Shown here: one piece after another, positions 46,636 to 55,588 of the stretch
Position numbering within the stretch: position 1 is the first letter of the stretch
Layout of the letters: every line of letters begins with the position of its first letter
Origin: Bradyrhizobium sp. ARR65
GTDB taxonomy: Bacteria; Pseudomonadota; Alphaproteobacteria; Rhizobiales; Xanthobacteraceae
Assembly: GCF_000472385.1 (NCBI RefSeq)
Contig: NZ_AWZU01000012.1
Span: 62,001-126,000, forward strand
Reading direction: 5' to 3'
Length of the DNA stretch: 64,000 nucleotides
The notes under the pieces: generated by a model
Told to the model about the DNA's origin: nothing
Seen by the model: only the letters and a program-made list of their open reading frames with translations
Database searches by the model: none
Program-made: the position numbers and the translations under genes

Positions 46636-46983
46636 CTACTCAACCTTGATCATTCCCGTCATGTGCGGGTGCAGCGAACAAAAATATTTGTAGTCGCCGG
46701 CCGCGGTGAAGGTGAAGGAGAAGCTGTTGTCGGTATCCATGGTCTTCGACCTGAATTTGCCTGCCGATACCACCGTGTGCGGGATGTCATCGTGATTGGT
46801 CCAGGTGACGGTGTCGCCGAGCTTCACCGTCAGTTCGGGCGGAGTGAAGGTGAAGTTGTCGATCGTCACCTGCACCTCCTGGGCCTGCGCGCTGTAGGCG
46901 CCGAGCGTGAGGGGAATGATCGCGGCGAGCGCGAAGCGAAGCAGGAGGTGGCGACCCAAGCCGCGGAAATAGGTCAGCGTCAT
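46636..46983 (-). CDS. Periplasmic cupredoxin (amicyanin/plastocyanin-like)
   Basis: A 115-residue exported blue-copper-type protein. A signal peptide (FALAAIIPLTLGAYSAQA) precedes a cupredoxin fold of about 80 residues: VQVTIDNFTFTPPELTVKLG, then His69 (DIPHTVV), Cys102, His105 and Met108 (YFCSLHPHMTG), the expected copper ligands. It starts 12 bases after the metallophosphoesterase stop, so the two are an operon. Its likely job is periplasmic electron transfer or copper handling. Confidence 0.88.
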   Translation of the reverse strand: MTLTYFRGLGRHLLLRFALAAIIPLTLGAYSAQAQEVQVTIDNFTFTPPELTVKLGDTVTWTNHDDIPHTVVSAGKFRSKTMDTDNSFSFTFTAAGDYKYFCSLHPHMTGMIKVE

Positions 46984-46995
46984 TTGCGAATTCCC

Positions 46996-47937
46996 TTAGC
47001 CCTGCAGCGGCGTGTCGATGATGGCGAGGCGCTGATCGCCTTGCTTGAAGTTGACGCTGGCAATCCCGAGCACGCTGCGCAGCCTGCTGTCTTCGACCTT
47101 CATTGGTCCGGGCGAGGGGGCGGTACCGGGTGCGGGTTGCGGGAAGGCCGTGGAGCGTGCGGTGTGGAAGGTGACGTTGCCTTCGACCTTCTGCATCACC
47201 TGGTGGATATGCCCGTTGAGCACGGTGACCGAGCCGAAGCCCTTAAGATATTCCAGCGCACGCGCGCTGTCCTCGGTGCCCCAGCCCCATTGCTGATAAA
47301 CGGTCCACAGCGGGATGTGCGCGAACACCACGATCGGCGTGGATTTCGATTTTCCCTTGAGGTCGTCTTCGAGCCATTCGAGCTGCTCGGCGCCGAGATT
47401 GCCGAGGCCGCCGGCCTTCAGGTCTACGACGTTGACGAGGCCAACGAAGTGCACGCCATTGGCATCGAACGAATAATAGCCCGGGCCCTTGGTGCCCTTG
47501 CCGTAGCGTTCCTTGTAGAACTTGACCTCTTCATCGAGGAAGTCGTGCTCGCCCGGCACGTAATGCACATCCAGCTTGGCCTGCGAGATGATGCGGTCCG
47601 CATCGTCGAACTCGGAGGCCTTCGACAGGTGCGAGATGTCGCCGGTATGAATCATGAAGGCGGGCTTGGTCTGTAGGGCCTTCACCTTGTTGATCGCCTC
47701 TTCGAGCGTGCCGAGGGCGTGGGGGTTGGCCGGCTTGTCGAATCCGACATGGCTGTCGCTGATTTGCAGGAATGTCAGCCCGGGCTCGGCGGCGCTCGCG
47801 GCATCGACCAGCCCGAGCGAGCGCGGCACGCCGCCGGAAATGGTCCAGAGCACGCCGGTGCCCGCCCAGGTCATGCACTCCAGCACTCTGCGGCGGCTGA
47901 CGCCGGCTTCCTCGTCGTGATGGTGATCGTGGCTCAT
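46996..47937 (-). CDS. Tat-exported metallophosphoesterase
   Basis: A 313-residue calcineurin-like phosphoesterase. A twin-arginine signal is visible (VSRRRVLECMTWAG) after a His-rich N-terminus (SHDHHHDEE). Metal ligands follow the family order: LQISDSHVGF (Asp61, His63), IHTGDISHLS, PGEHDF (Glu-His in place of the usual Asn-His), FAHIPLW and LNGHIHQ. It is the first gene of a minus-strand group with the cupredoxin and, further on, the sigma pair. GGGAATAA on the minus strand at 48005-47998 is a possible minus-35-like element but unproven. Confidence 0.85.
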   Translation of the reverse strand: MSHDHHHDEEAGVSRRRVLECMTWAGTGVLWTISGGVPRSLGLVDAASAAEPGLTFLQISDSHVGFDKPANPHALGTLEEAINKVKALQTKPAFMIHTGDISHLSKASEFDDADRIISQAKLDVHYVPGEHDFLDEEVKFYKERYGKGTKGPGYYSFDANGVHFVGLVNVVDLKAGGLGNLGAEQLEWLEDDLKGKSKSTPIVVFAHIPLWTVYQQWGWGTEDSARALEYLKGFGSVTVLNGHIHQVMQKVEGNVTFHTARSTAFPQPAPGTAPSPGPMKVEDSRLRSVLGIASVNFKQGDQRLAIIDTPLQG

Positions 47938-48081
47938 CGCGCTCTCTCCTTGGACCCATGATCGGGCTCCACGGCCTTGATCGAGCGCGCTCGGAGTTTA
48001 TTCCCACCGCATCCGCGGCAGCCGCTGGCGTTGCGGCAGGGTTAATGACGTTTGCGTGAACTGGTGCGGGATTCGTCTGGG

Positions 48082-48264
48082 CTACAGCAGATCACGCTCG
48101 GCGCGTTGCTGATGAGCCGCACGCCATTTCGGGCCGCGCCCGCGCATGTAGTGCAGCTCGGGCCGATAGGGATCACAGGCGGCTTTGATCAGCCTCTGCC
48201 ACCCCGCAGCGATCACATGTAGGCTGCGTCGAAGCGGAGACAAGGACGGCTGCGCGATCGGCAT
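48082..48264 (-). CDS. Small basic protein, function unknown
   Basis: A 60-residue protein (MPIAQPSLSPLRRSLHVIAAG) rich in Arg, with WQRLIKAACDPYRPELHYM in the middle. It may fold as a short helical basic protein, like the DUF1127 group, but I cannot assign it. GAGGA lies five bases before the chosen ATG; another ATG nine codons upstream is possible. It sits between the metallophosphoesterase and the metallo-beta-lactamase-fold genes on the same strand. Confidence 0.55.
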   Translation of the reverse strand: MPIAQPSLSPLRRSLHVIAAGWQRLIKAACDPYRPELHYMRGRGPKWRAAHQQRAERDLL

Positions 48265-48325
48265 GGTGTCCTCACCGCCGGAATTCATCAAAGCCGTGGA
48301 GTAACGCGGCCCACGATGTTCCCCA

Positions 48326-49366
48326 TCACGAATTCCACAAGGCCAGCGTCGCCTGCGCGCATTCGTTCATCACGGTCAGCGCGCGTTGCACGGTTGCTTC
48401 GCCGAGCACGAACGGATTGGGTCCCTCGGCCGACTTCGCGGCCAGCTTCTCCACCGCGCCGTCGTAAAGATTGTGGTTGGAGAGGAAGACATCCACGCCT
48501 TGCAGCTTGGCGATCTTGAGCGTGCGCGCCGTCGCGTCGATATAGGCCTGCAGCCGCTCGGGCTTTTTGCCGAAATTGAAGGCGGTGCCGCCCCACAACA
48601 GAGCGCGATGCTTCTGCGAGCCCGACCAGACGTCGAACAGCGGAGAAATCGTGCCCATGGTGTGACCGGGCGTGATCAGGATATCGATGGTGGTGTCGCC
48701 GAGCGTCACCTTGGCGCCGTCGCCGACGGAGACATCGCGCTTTGGCGGCCGACCCCAGAGCGGGCTGTCGAACTCGAGTTTGGTCTCCATCATCGTCCAG
48801 TCGGCTTCGCTTGCGACGATGCGCGAATCGTATTTCCGCACGAAATAATTGGCGCCGCCATAGTGATCCCCATGGCCATGCGTGACGATGATCGTTTTCA
48901 CCTCGGCCGGATCGAGCCCCAACGTCTTGAGCCCGCCCTCGACGATCCGCGCGGCCTCTTCCTCATTGTCCATGGCGTCGATCAGGATGATGCCGCCGGA
49001 CGTGGTGATCGCCCAGCTACTCACCCATTTGCTGCCGACAAAATAGAGATTGTCGAACGCTTTTCCGGGTGGCGGTGCCGGCATCTTCATGAGTGCCGCA
49101 AGGTCAGGCGCCTCCGGTTTGAAGTTCGGATCGGCTGATTGCCCAAGCGTGAGATAGGCTCCGAGATCGGAGCCGGCGGCTTCCTTGGCCGCCGCGAGAT
49201 GCCGCGCCACGTCAGGAGAAGGCGTCTGCGCATGCGCAAAAGGTGCCGCCATGACGGCACAGCACGCGCATCCCAGCTTCAGGAAGCCACGCCGGCTGGT
49301 GCCGACTTCGGAGGACGTGTCTTCGGCACGAAATGATGGCGGCGTCGGGCGCTGGAATAGCGTCAT
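48326..49366 (-). CDS. Tat-exported metallo-beta-lactamase-fold hydrolase
   Basis: A 346-residue MBL-fold protein. A Tat-type signal (TSRRGFLKLGCACC) precedes the mature protein. The zinc motif is VTHGHGDHYGG (His163, His165, Asp167, His168). LITPGHTMGTISPLFD and LLWGGTAFNFG resemble subclass B3 lactamases and related periplasmic hydrolases. The start at 49366 has GGGGAGG upstream. Substrate is unknown; real carbapenemase activity is not implied. The next gene upstream, the GMC oxidoreductase, ends 25 bases before it. Confidence 0.85.
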   Translation of the reverse strand: MTLFQRPTPPSFRAEDTSSEVGTSRRGFLKLGCACCAVMAAPFAHAQTPSPDVARHLAAAKEAAGSDLGAYLTLGQSADPNFKPEAPDLAALMKMPAPPPGKAFDNLYFVGSKWVSSWAITTSGGIILIDAMDNEEEAARIVEGGLKTLGLDPAEVKTIIVTHGHGDHYGGANYFVRKYDSRIVASEADWTMMETKLEFDSPLWGRPPKRDVSVGDGAKVTLGDTTIDILITPGHTMGTISPLFDVWSGSQKHRALLWGGTAFNFGKKPERLQAYIDATARTLKIAKLQGVDVFLSNHNLYDGAVEKLAAKSAEGPNPFVLGEATVQRALTVMNECAQATLALWNS

Positions 49367-49391
49367 TTTATCCTCCCCATTGTTGAACGCG

Positions 49392-51008
49392 CTAGGGCGC
49401 ATCTTCCAGGATCATTGTGGCGCCTTTTTCGGCGATCATCGCGGTCGGTGTATTGGTGTTGCCTGAAGTGATCGTCGGCATGATCGAGGCGTCGACCACG
49501 CGAAGCTGGCCGATGCCGAAAAACCGCAGCCGCTCGTCGACGACGGCAAGCGGGTCGGTTGCGGCGCCCATCTTCGCAGTGCCCACGGGGTGGAAGATGG
49601 TGGTGCCGATATCGCCGGCGGCCTTCGCGAGCGCGGCGTCGTCATCCCCGACGCTGGGGCCGGGCAGGAGTTCGGACGGCGAAAAGCGCGCCAGGGCGTT
49701 CTGGCGCATCAGCCGCCGCGTGGTGCGGATGGCGTCGGCGGCGACCTGGCGGTCGTCCTCGGTCGACAGATAGTGCGGCGCGATCGAGGGCTTCTCATTT
49801 GGATCGGCTGAGCGGATGCGTATCTCGCCGCGTGAGGTCGGCTGCAGATTGCAGGCGCTCACGGTGATGGCGGGGAAGCGGTGCAGGGGGTCGCCGAATT
49901 TGTCCAGCGACAAAGGCTGCACGTGGAATTGGATGTTGGCGCGCTCGCGCGTCGCGTCCGACCGGGTGAAGATGCCGAGCTGCGAGGGGGCCATGGTGAG
50001 CGGCCCGCGGCGACGGAAGACATAATCGAGCCCCATCAGGCCGCGCCGCGGCAGCGACCAATAGGTCTCGTTCAGCGTTCGCACGCCACTGACCTTGTAG
50101 ATCGCGCGCTGCTGCAGATGATCCTGCAGATTGCGCCCGACGCCAGGCTTGTCGCGCAGGACCTCGATGCCGAGCGGGGAGAGCCAATGCGCGGGCCCAA
50201 TGCCGCTGCGCTGCAGCACCTGCACAGATCCGATTGCGCCGGCACACAGGATCACCTCGCCTTTGGCACGCGCCTCGAACGTCTCGCCGTCCCGAGCGAA
50301 GCGTACGCCCACCGCACGGCCGTCCTCGATCACGAGCCGATCGACCAGCACGTGTTTTTCGAGCCGCAAATTGGGGCGGCCTAGTGCGGGCTTGAGAAAG
50401 CCGCGCGCGCTGGACCAGCGCCGCCCGCGCTTCTGGTTGACGTGGAAATAGCTGACGCCTTCGTTGTCGCCCGTGTTGAAATCGGGGATTTTCTTGATCC
50501 CCATTTCTTCCGCGGCATTCCCCACTGCGTCCAGAATGGCCCAGGATAGCCGCGGCGCCTCGATGCGCCAGCCGCCACCTACGCCGTGGTGCTCGCTTTC
50601 GCCCAGGAAATGATCTTCGAGTTTCTTGAACAGCGGCCAGACGTCGTCGCGGCCCCAACCGGTGAGCCCGAGCTGCCGCCAATGGTCATAGTCGGCTCCC
50701 TGGCCACGCATCGAGATCATGGCGTTGATGGCGGAGCAGCCGCCGATCACCTTGCCGCGAGGGTAGGCCAGCGAGCGTCCGTTCAGGCCGGGCTCGGGGT
50801 CGGTGCGAAACATCCAGTCGGAGCGGGGATTGCCGATGGCGAACAGGTAGCCGACCGGAATGTGGAACCAGATCCAGTTGTCGTCGCCGCCGGCTTCCAG
50901 GATCAGCACGCGGTGCTTCGGATCGGCCGACAGGCGGTTGGCGACGATGCAGCCGGCCGTGCCCGCGCCGACCACGATATAGTCGAACTCGCCCTCAAGC
51001 CGTCTCAT
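49392..51008 (-). CDS. GMC-family FAD oxidoreductase (choline-dehydrogenase-like)
   Basis: A 538-residue flavoprotein. The FAD motif VVGAGTAGCIVANRL begins near residue 12, followed by LILEAGGDDN and the GMC signature PRGKVIGGCSAINAM. The second signature GAIGSVQVLQRSGIGP and the catalytic-His segment FHPVGTAKMG near the C-terminus are present. GMC enzymes oxidise alcohols; the substrate is not clear (choline, polyethylene glycol or long-chain alcohols are possible). It is divergent from the M20 amidohydrolase across 140 bases. Confidence 0.88.
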   Translation of the reverse strand: MRRLEGEFDYIVVGAGTAGCIVANRLSADPKHRVLILEAGGDDNWIWFHIPVGYLFAIGNPRSDWMFRTDPEPGLNGRSLAYPRGKVIGGCSAINAMISMRGQGADYDHWRQLGLTGWGRDDVWPLFKKLEDHFLGESEHHGVGGGWRIEAPRLSWAILDAVGNAAEEMGIKKIPDFNTGDNEGVSYFHVNQKRGRRWSSARGFLKPALGRPNLRLEKHVLVDRLVIEDGRAVGVRFARDGETFEARAKGEVILCAGAIGSVQVLQRSGIGPAHWLSPLGIEVLRDKPGVGRNLQDHLQQRAIYKVSGVRTLNETYWSLPRRGLMGLDYVFRRRGPLTMAPSQLGIFTRSDATRERANIQFHVQPLSLDKFGDPLHRFPAITVSACNLQPTSRGEIRIRSADPNEKPSIAPHYLSTEDDRQVAADAIRTTRRLMRQNALARFSPSELLPGPSVGDDDAALAKAAGDIGTTIFHPVGTAKMGAATDPLAVVDERLRFFGIGQLRVVDASIMPTITSGNTNTPTAMIAEKGATMILEDAP

Positions 51009-51148
51009 AACTCCCTCACTTTCCTCGGATTTTTACGCGCTCGCGCATTTTTGCTGCACCTGTATAGACTGCCGCGGCGCTGGGCGGAACACGGCTTGCA
51101 TGCTAGAGAGGACTACCCGCCATCCGAACCAAACAGCCGAGACTTTCC

Positions 51149-52321
51149 ATGCCCATCGTCAATCGCGTCGCCGATCTGCACCCCGAAATCCAGGCCTGGC
51201 GCCGCGACCTCCATGAACATCCGGAACTGCTCTATGACGTCCACCGCACCGCAGCCTTCGTGGCGGACAGGTTGCGGGAATTCGGCTGCGATGAGGTCGC
51301 AACCGGCCTTGGCAAGACCGGAGTCGTCGGCGTCATCAAGGGGAGGAAGGCCGCGACAAATGGCGAGGTCAAGGTGATCGGCCTGCGCGCCGACATGGAT
51401 GCCTTGCCGATCGAGGAGCGGACCAATCTTCCCTACGCCTCCAAGACCAAGGGCATGATGCATGCCTGCGGCCATGACGGCCACACCGCCATGCTGCTCG
51501 GCGCGGCGCGCTATCTCGCGGAGACCCGGAATTTCGCCGGCAACGCCGTCGTGATCTTCCAGCCGGCGGAAGAGGGCGGCGCGGGCGCGGCCGCGATGAT
51601 CAAGGACGGCTTGATGGAGCGCTTCGGCATCGAGCAGGTCTACGGCATGCATAACGGCCCGGGCATCCCGATCGGTTCCTTTGCGATCCGTACCGGCCCG
51701 ATCATGGCGGCCACAGATGCGATCGATATCAGGATCGAGGGCCATGGCGGGCATGCGGCACGGCCGCACAAATGCATCGACTCCGTGATGGTCGGCGCAC
51801 AACTCGTGACCGCTCTGCAGCAGATCGTGTCGCGCAACGTCGACCCGCTCGAATCGGCTGTCATTTCGATGTGCGAATTCCACGCCGGCAATGCCCGCAA
51901 CGTGATCCCGCAGACCGCGGAGCTGCACGGCACCGTGCGTACGCTGACGCCGGAGGTGCGCGACCTCGTGGAGCGGCGGGTGCGCGAGGTGGTGGCGGGC
52001 GTCGCCCAGATCACCGGCGCCAGGATCGACCTCACTTACGAGCGGGGCTATCCCGTCACCGTCAACCACACCGCGCAGACCGAGCAGGCGATCAGCATCG
52101 CCAAGCAGGTGGTGGGCGAGGGCAATGTGCACGAGACGCCGCCGCTGATGGGCGCGGAGGATTTCGCCTATATGCTGGAAGCACGGCCGGGCGCCTTCAT
52201 TTTCTGCGGCAACGGCGACAGCGCAGGCCTGCATCACCCCGCCTATAATTTCAACGACGAGGCGATCCTCTACGGCACCTCCTATTGGATCAAGCTGGTG
52301 GAGAACACGCTGGCAGCGTGA
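51149..52321 (+). CDS. M20-family amidohydrolase (hippurate hydrolase/aminoacylase-like)
   Basis: A 390-residue zinc amidohydrolase. Features are WRRDLHEHPEL, GLRADMDALPI, the metal-binding MMHACGHDGHT (Cys107, His109), the catalytic Glu pair in FQPAEEGGAGA (about 141-142) and MGAEDFAYML near the end. Family members remove acyl groups from amino acids or act on IAA conjugates; the exact substrate is not readable. The frame is intact and ends in a palindromic repeat region. Confidence 0.88.
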   Translation: MPIVNRVADLHPEIQAWRRDLHEHPELLYDVHRTAAFVADRLREFGCDEVATGLGKTGVVGVIKGRKAATNGEVKVIGLRADMDALPIEERTNLPYASKTKGMMHACGHDGHTAMLLGAARYLAETRNFAGNAVVIFQPAEEGGAGAAAMIKDGLMERFGIEQVYGMHNGPGIPIGSFAIRTGPIMAATDAIDIRIEGHGGHAARPHKCIDSVMVGAQLVTALQQIVSRNVDPLESAVISMCEFHAGNARNVIPQTAELHGTVRTLTPEVRDLVERRVREVVAGVAQITGARIDLTYERGYPVTVNHTAQTEQAISIAKQVVGEGNVHETPPLMGAEDFAYMLEARPGAFIFCGNGDSAGLHHPAYNFNDEAILYGTSYWIKLVENTLAA

Positions 52322-52390
52322 GGCCGGGCTTATGGCGGCGGTTCGGAGGTGATCATTGCGCTCCACGATTTGTGCTTTCAAGCGATCGGG

Positions 52391-52473
52391 CGTCATTCCG
52401 GGACGCCTCGAAGAGGCGAAACCCGGAAGCTCGTCATTCGGGGTTCGATGCTTCGCATCGCCCCCGAATGACG
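52391..52473. repeat. Imperfect palindromic intergenic repeat (CATTCCGGG family)
   Basis: Arms CGTCATTCCGGG and CCCCCGAATGACG pair imperfectly, with inner hairpins GCCTCGAAGAGGC and GATGCTTCGCATC. It is the third copy of the 2532-2612 family. It separates the convergent amidohydrolase and secreted-protein genes and may act as a transcript end. Confidence 0.7.
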
Positions 52474-52500
52474 GGCGAGACAATTTAGACCAGCCTTGTT

Positions 52501-53121
52501 CTAAGAGTGCGCGCGGAGGATGGTGACCCGGGTTTCGTCCACGAAGCTCCGCTCGTCCTGACCGGCTTGCCGGAACAGGCTGCGCTCTACCACGAGGGCG
52601 CGTCCATCGGTCGTTTTGGTACATTTCTCCTTGATGTAAACCCCGCCGACCGGTTGTTCGCCGGCATCCGGCTGGGCCTGCGTGCAGGTCCAGCCCTCGG
52701 ATCCATAGCGCGCCTTCACCTGGGGACCGAACAGGAAGGCCTTCTTGCGCAGATAGAGCCTTGCCTTTGGATCGGTCTCGATCTTCAGGCCGGCAACGGT
52801 GCCGGCGTCGTCGATCAGCGCTGTCAGGTTAGCCGGATGGCCGGCTACGATGGTGCCGTCCTTGCTCGTCGCGGGGTCGTAGCCAAAGCGTAGCGACCGC
52901 AATTGATCCGTGCCGACCGGACAACTACGCCAGTCGGACCAGCCTGAAAGCTTGCGGCTGGCATCGGTCGCGCAAGCAAAATCCGTATAGCCAGTACCAG
53001 GAAGATCGGCGACGGCCATTCCGATCCTGATGTCGCGCAGATCGTTGCCGGAGAAGTCCTCGGCCGCTGCTTGCTGCAATGTCAGCACAATAGCTATCGC
53101 CAATGGGGTCCACGGCTTCAT
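52501..53121 (-). CDS. Secreted protein of unknown function in the PQQ dehydrogenase operon
   Basis: A 206-residue exported protein with a short signal (PLAIAIVLTLQQAAA). The mature part shows DLRDIRIGMAVADLPGTGYTDFACATD, a repeat-like pattern of cysteines (FACATD, WRSCPVG, EGWTCTQAQ, KEKCTKT) and no known domain that I recognise. The start overlaps the cytochrome stop by four bases (ATGA), so it is coupled to that gene and is probably part of the alcohol-oxidation module. Confidence 0.75.
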   Translation of the reverse strand: MKPWTPLAIAIVLTLQQAAAEDFSGNDLRDIRIGMAVADLPGTGYTDFACATDASRKLSGWSDWRSCPVGTDQLRSLRFGYDPATSKDGTIVAGHPANLTALIDDAGTVAGLKIETDPKARLYLRKKAFLFGPQVKARYGSEGWTCTQAQPDAGEQPVGGVYIKEKCTKTTDGRALVVERSLFRQAGQDERSFVDETRVTILRAHS

Positions 53122-53654
53122 TTCGACTGCCCCGATGTGGCTGTATTCGTATCGGTCGATTGCTGCGCCTTGTAGACGTCGCAGACGCGAGATCCCTCGC
53201 CGAAAAACGCGATGCATTCGCCGTAGTTCGGTTCGCCTTTACCTTTGATATGGGAAATGACGTAATCCGCCACGGCTTCGATGTCCTTGGGACGTAAGAA
53301 GGTGTTGGCCTCCGGCGGCATCCGGCCGCCGACGTCCTGGCGCGTCATCTCGTAGCATTTGACGGTGTCATAGGCGCCGCGGGTGAAGAACGGCATGCCG
53401 GTTCCCGGCCTGCCGCATCCCACGGTTTCGATGATCTGTTCACGCGTCAGCTCGGTCTTTCGTAACGAGAGTGCATCGCCGCCATAGCCGCCGCCACCGT
53501 TACCGTGCCATTTGTGGCAGCCAACGCAATTGGCTCGCTTGAAGATGGCCTTGCCGGCGTCGGTGGGATCCGCCGACTGCGCCGCTGCCCCTGTCGTCAT
53601 CGCCGCCGCTGCGACCATGACGAACGCCGCAGCAGCCCTGTTAAGTCCAATCAT
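53118..53654 (-). CDS. Periplasmic c-type cytochrome, likely electron acceptor of the PQQ dehydrogenase
   Basis: A 178-residue cytochrome. A signal peptide (AAAAFVMVAAAAMTTGAAA) precedes the single haem site Cys43-Cys46-His47 (NCVGCHKWHG). Met87 in PGTGMPFF is a good axial-ligand candidate; extra cysteines (Cys80, and those in VKCYEM, GECIAF, RVCDVY) may form disulfides. PPEANTFLRPKDIEAVADYVI is typical of the class. It starts 70 bases after the dehydrogenase gene, consistent with accepting its electrons. Confidence 0.85.
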   Translation of the reverse strand: MIGLNRAAAAFVMVAAAAMTTGAAAQSADPTDAGKAIFKRANCVGCHKWHGNGGGGYGGDALSLRKTELTREQIIETVGCGRPGTGMPFFTRGAYDTVKCYEMTRQDVGGRMPPEANTFLRPKDIEAVADYVISHIKGKGEPNYGECIAFFGEGSRVCDVYKAQQSTDTNTATSGQSK

Positions 53655-53724
53655 TTTCTCTTGCCGATCCGTTCTTGCGAAGAGGAGCGGGCGAAAGGAC
53701 ATCCAATCGCCCGCTCGCGATTGC

Positions 53725-55506
53725 CTAGAGCGAGAACACGTAGAGCATCGATCCCGGCTGCATCTTTTTCAGTTCAGGCGTGGCATCGATGAACCACTTG
53801 TCCCAGGCGCCGCCCAGCCCGACGAGGATCGCAACATATTGCTTGCCGTCGACGGAGAACGTGATCGGAGGCGCATTCACGCCGCCGCCCGTGTTGAACT
53901 CCCAGAGCTTCGCCAGCGTCTTGCCGTCCAGTGCCATCACCTCGCCGGAGGGCTGACCGGAGAAGACCAGATCCGGGGTTGCGAGAATGCCGCCCAGATT
54001 CGGGAACGGCGTCTCGAACTTGCCCGCGATCTTGCCGCTCGTCACGTCGATCGCGGTGACGCTGCCGGTGATGCGAACCGGCTGGCTCGGGCCACCGCCG
54101 GTCCAGAACTCGCGTTTTTTCAGCTTCGCCGGCGTTTCTTCCTCGACCGTGATGCGGTTGCAGCTTTCGATCACCGGGATGTACCAGAGTTTCAGCTCCG
54201 GATTGTAGGCCGTGGGCGGCCAGTTCTTGCCGCCCATATTGCCGGGGCAGATGTCGGTGACCTTGTTTTGCCGACTCGGCGTGACCGCGGCATTGTAGAG
54301 CTGCACCTGCTTGCTGGGGTCGTATTCGGCCGGCTTGCCGGTCTCGGGATCAAGGCCCTTGGTCCAGGTCACCTTCTTCACGAAGGGTAGGCCCCAGACG
54401 AACTTGCCGTTGGTGCGGTCGACCGCATAGGCAAAGCCGTTGCGGTCGGCCTCCAGCGCGAGCTTCTCGGTCGAGCCGTTGGGGCCGGGAACATCGACCA
54501 GTACGTTCTCAGCCACGCTGTCGTAGTCGTAAGGGTCGTTTGGCGTGTGCTGATAGTGCCATTTGATCTTGCCGGTATCGGCATCGAGCCCCAGCGAACT
54601 GTCCGTGTAGAGATTGTCGCCGGGCCGATATTCATTGTCCCAGTCCGGCCCGGGATTGCCGACACCCCAGACGATGGTGTTGCTTGCCGGATCATAGCTG
54701 CCGGTCACCCACGTTGAACCGCCGCCGCTCGCGGCTGCGTTCTGGTCGTCCTTCCAAGTCTCGTGCCCGGGCTGATCCTTGCCGGGGATCGTGTAGGTGC
54801 GCCACACCTCCTTCTGCGTGGTCAGATCGGTCGCCGCGATCCAGCCGCGGATGCCATATTCCGCGCCGGCGACGCCCGTGATCGCCATGTTCTTGACGAT
54901 CAATGGCGCGCCGGTGACGACCTCGCCCTTGTCGGGATCGGCGACCTGCCGTTGCCAGGCGACTTGGCCGGTCTCCTTGTCGGTCGCGATCAGCCGGCCG
55001 TCGAGCGTATGCGAAATCACGAGATTGCCCCACAGCGCGACGCCGCGGTTGTCAACGCCGCAACAGGCCACCGCGCCCGCCCAGTCGTGGTCGGTCTTTG
55101 GATCCATCTTCCAGAGCAACGTGCCTTTGCCGCCATGGGTGTCGATCTTGTAGACCGAGCCCCATCCGTCGGTGACATACATCATGCCATTCTCGACGAT
55201 CGGCGTCCCTTCGAGACCGCCATGGGTCCAGATGCCGCCGCCCTCGACGCCGCCAAGCTGCATGGTCCATGCAACCTTGAGGTCTTTCACATTGCCCTTG
55301 TTGATCTCGGAAAGGTTGGAGAAGCGGGTGGCGGAAAAATCCTTATGATGAAGAAGCCAGTTGCCGGGCTCCTTGTCTGCATTCAGCAGCCGCTCGGGCG
55401 TGACCTCATCCGCCTTGCCTGGCAGCGCGGCGATGGTCGCGACCGCCGCGACGGTTGCGAGCAATGCGGCCCGCAACGACAGCCTGTGCCTTGTGAAGTC
55501 CTTCAT
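53725..55506 (-). CDS. PQQ-dependent alcohol dehydrogenase with lanthanide-type active site
   Basis: A 593-residue periplasmic quinoprotein. After a signal (AALLATVAAVATIAALPGKA) comes an eight-bladed propeller with tryptophan docking motifs. The adjacent-cysteine disulfide is Cys148-Cys149 (AVACCGVDN). Metal and active-site residues seem to be Glu216 (AGAEYGIRG), Asn284 (GVGNPGP), catalytic Asp327 and Asp329 in DPYDYDSVAE. The second Asp, two residues after the first, is the known marker of lanthanide-using enzymes; calcium enzymes have Ala or Ser there. The family reading as methanol/ethanol dehydrogenase is firm, the alcohol is not. AAGGAGG precedes the start. A cytochrome and a secreted protein follow. 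Confidence 0.88.
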   Translation of the reverse strand: MKDFTRHRLSLRAALLATVAAVATIAALPGKADEVTPERLLNADKEPGNWLLHHKDFSATRFSNLSEINKGNVKDLKVAWTMQLGGVEGGGIWTHGGLEGTPIVENGMMYVTDGWGSVYKIDTHGGKGTLLWKMDPKTDHDWAGAVACCGVDNRGVALWGNLVISHTLDGRLIATDKETGQVAWQRQVADPDKGEVVTGAPLIVKNMAITGVAGAEYGIRGWIAATDLTTQKEVWRTYTIPGKDQPGHETWKDDQNAAASGGGSTWVTGSYDPASNTIVWGVGNPGPDWDNEYRPGDNLYTDSSLGLDADTGKIKWHYQHTPNDPYDYDSVAENVLVDVPGPNGSTEKLALEADRNGFAYAVDRTNGKFVWGLPFVKKVTWTKGLDPETGKPAEYDPSKQVQLYNAAVTPSRQNKVTDICPGNMGGKNWPPTAYNPELKLWYIPVIESCNRITVEEETPAKLKKREFWTGGGPSQPVRITGSVTAIDVTSGKIAGKFETPFPNLGGILATPDLVFSGQPSGEVMALDGKTLAKLWEFNTGGGVNAPPITFSVDGKQYVAILVGLGGAWDKWFIDATPELKKMQPGSMLYVFSL

Positions 55507-55588
55507 GTCGTTTCCTCCTTCTTTGTTCATCGACCATTTGCTTCATTGACCTCGTGCAGAGGTATCGCTGTTGCGCTTGCGAACGATC

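Noticed and set aside
48326-49366. An antibiotic-resistance carbapenemase
   Set aside because: The MBL fold is shared by many periplasmic hydrolases and nothing here shows lactam specificity.
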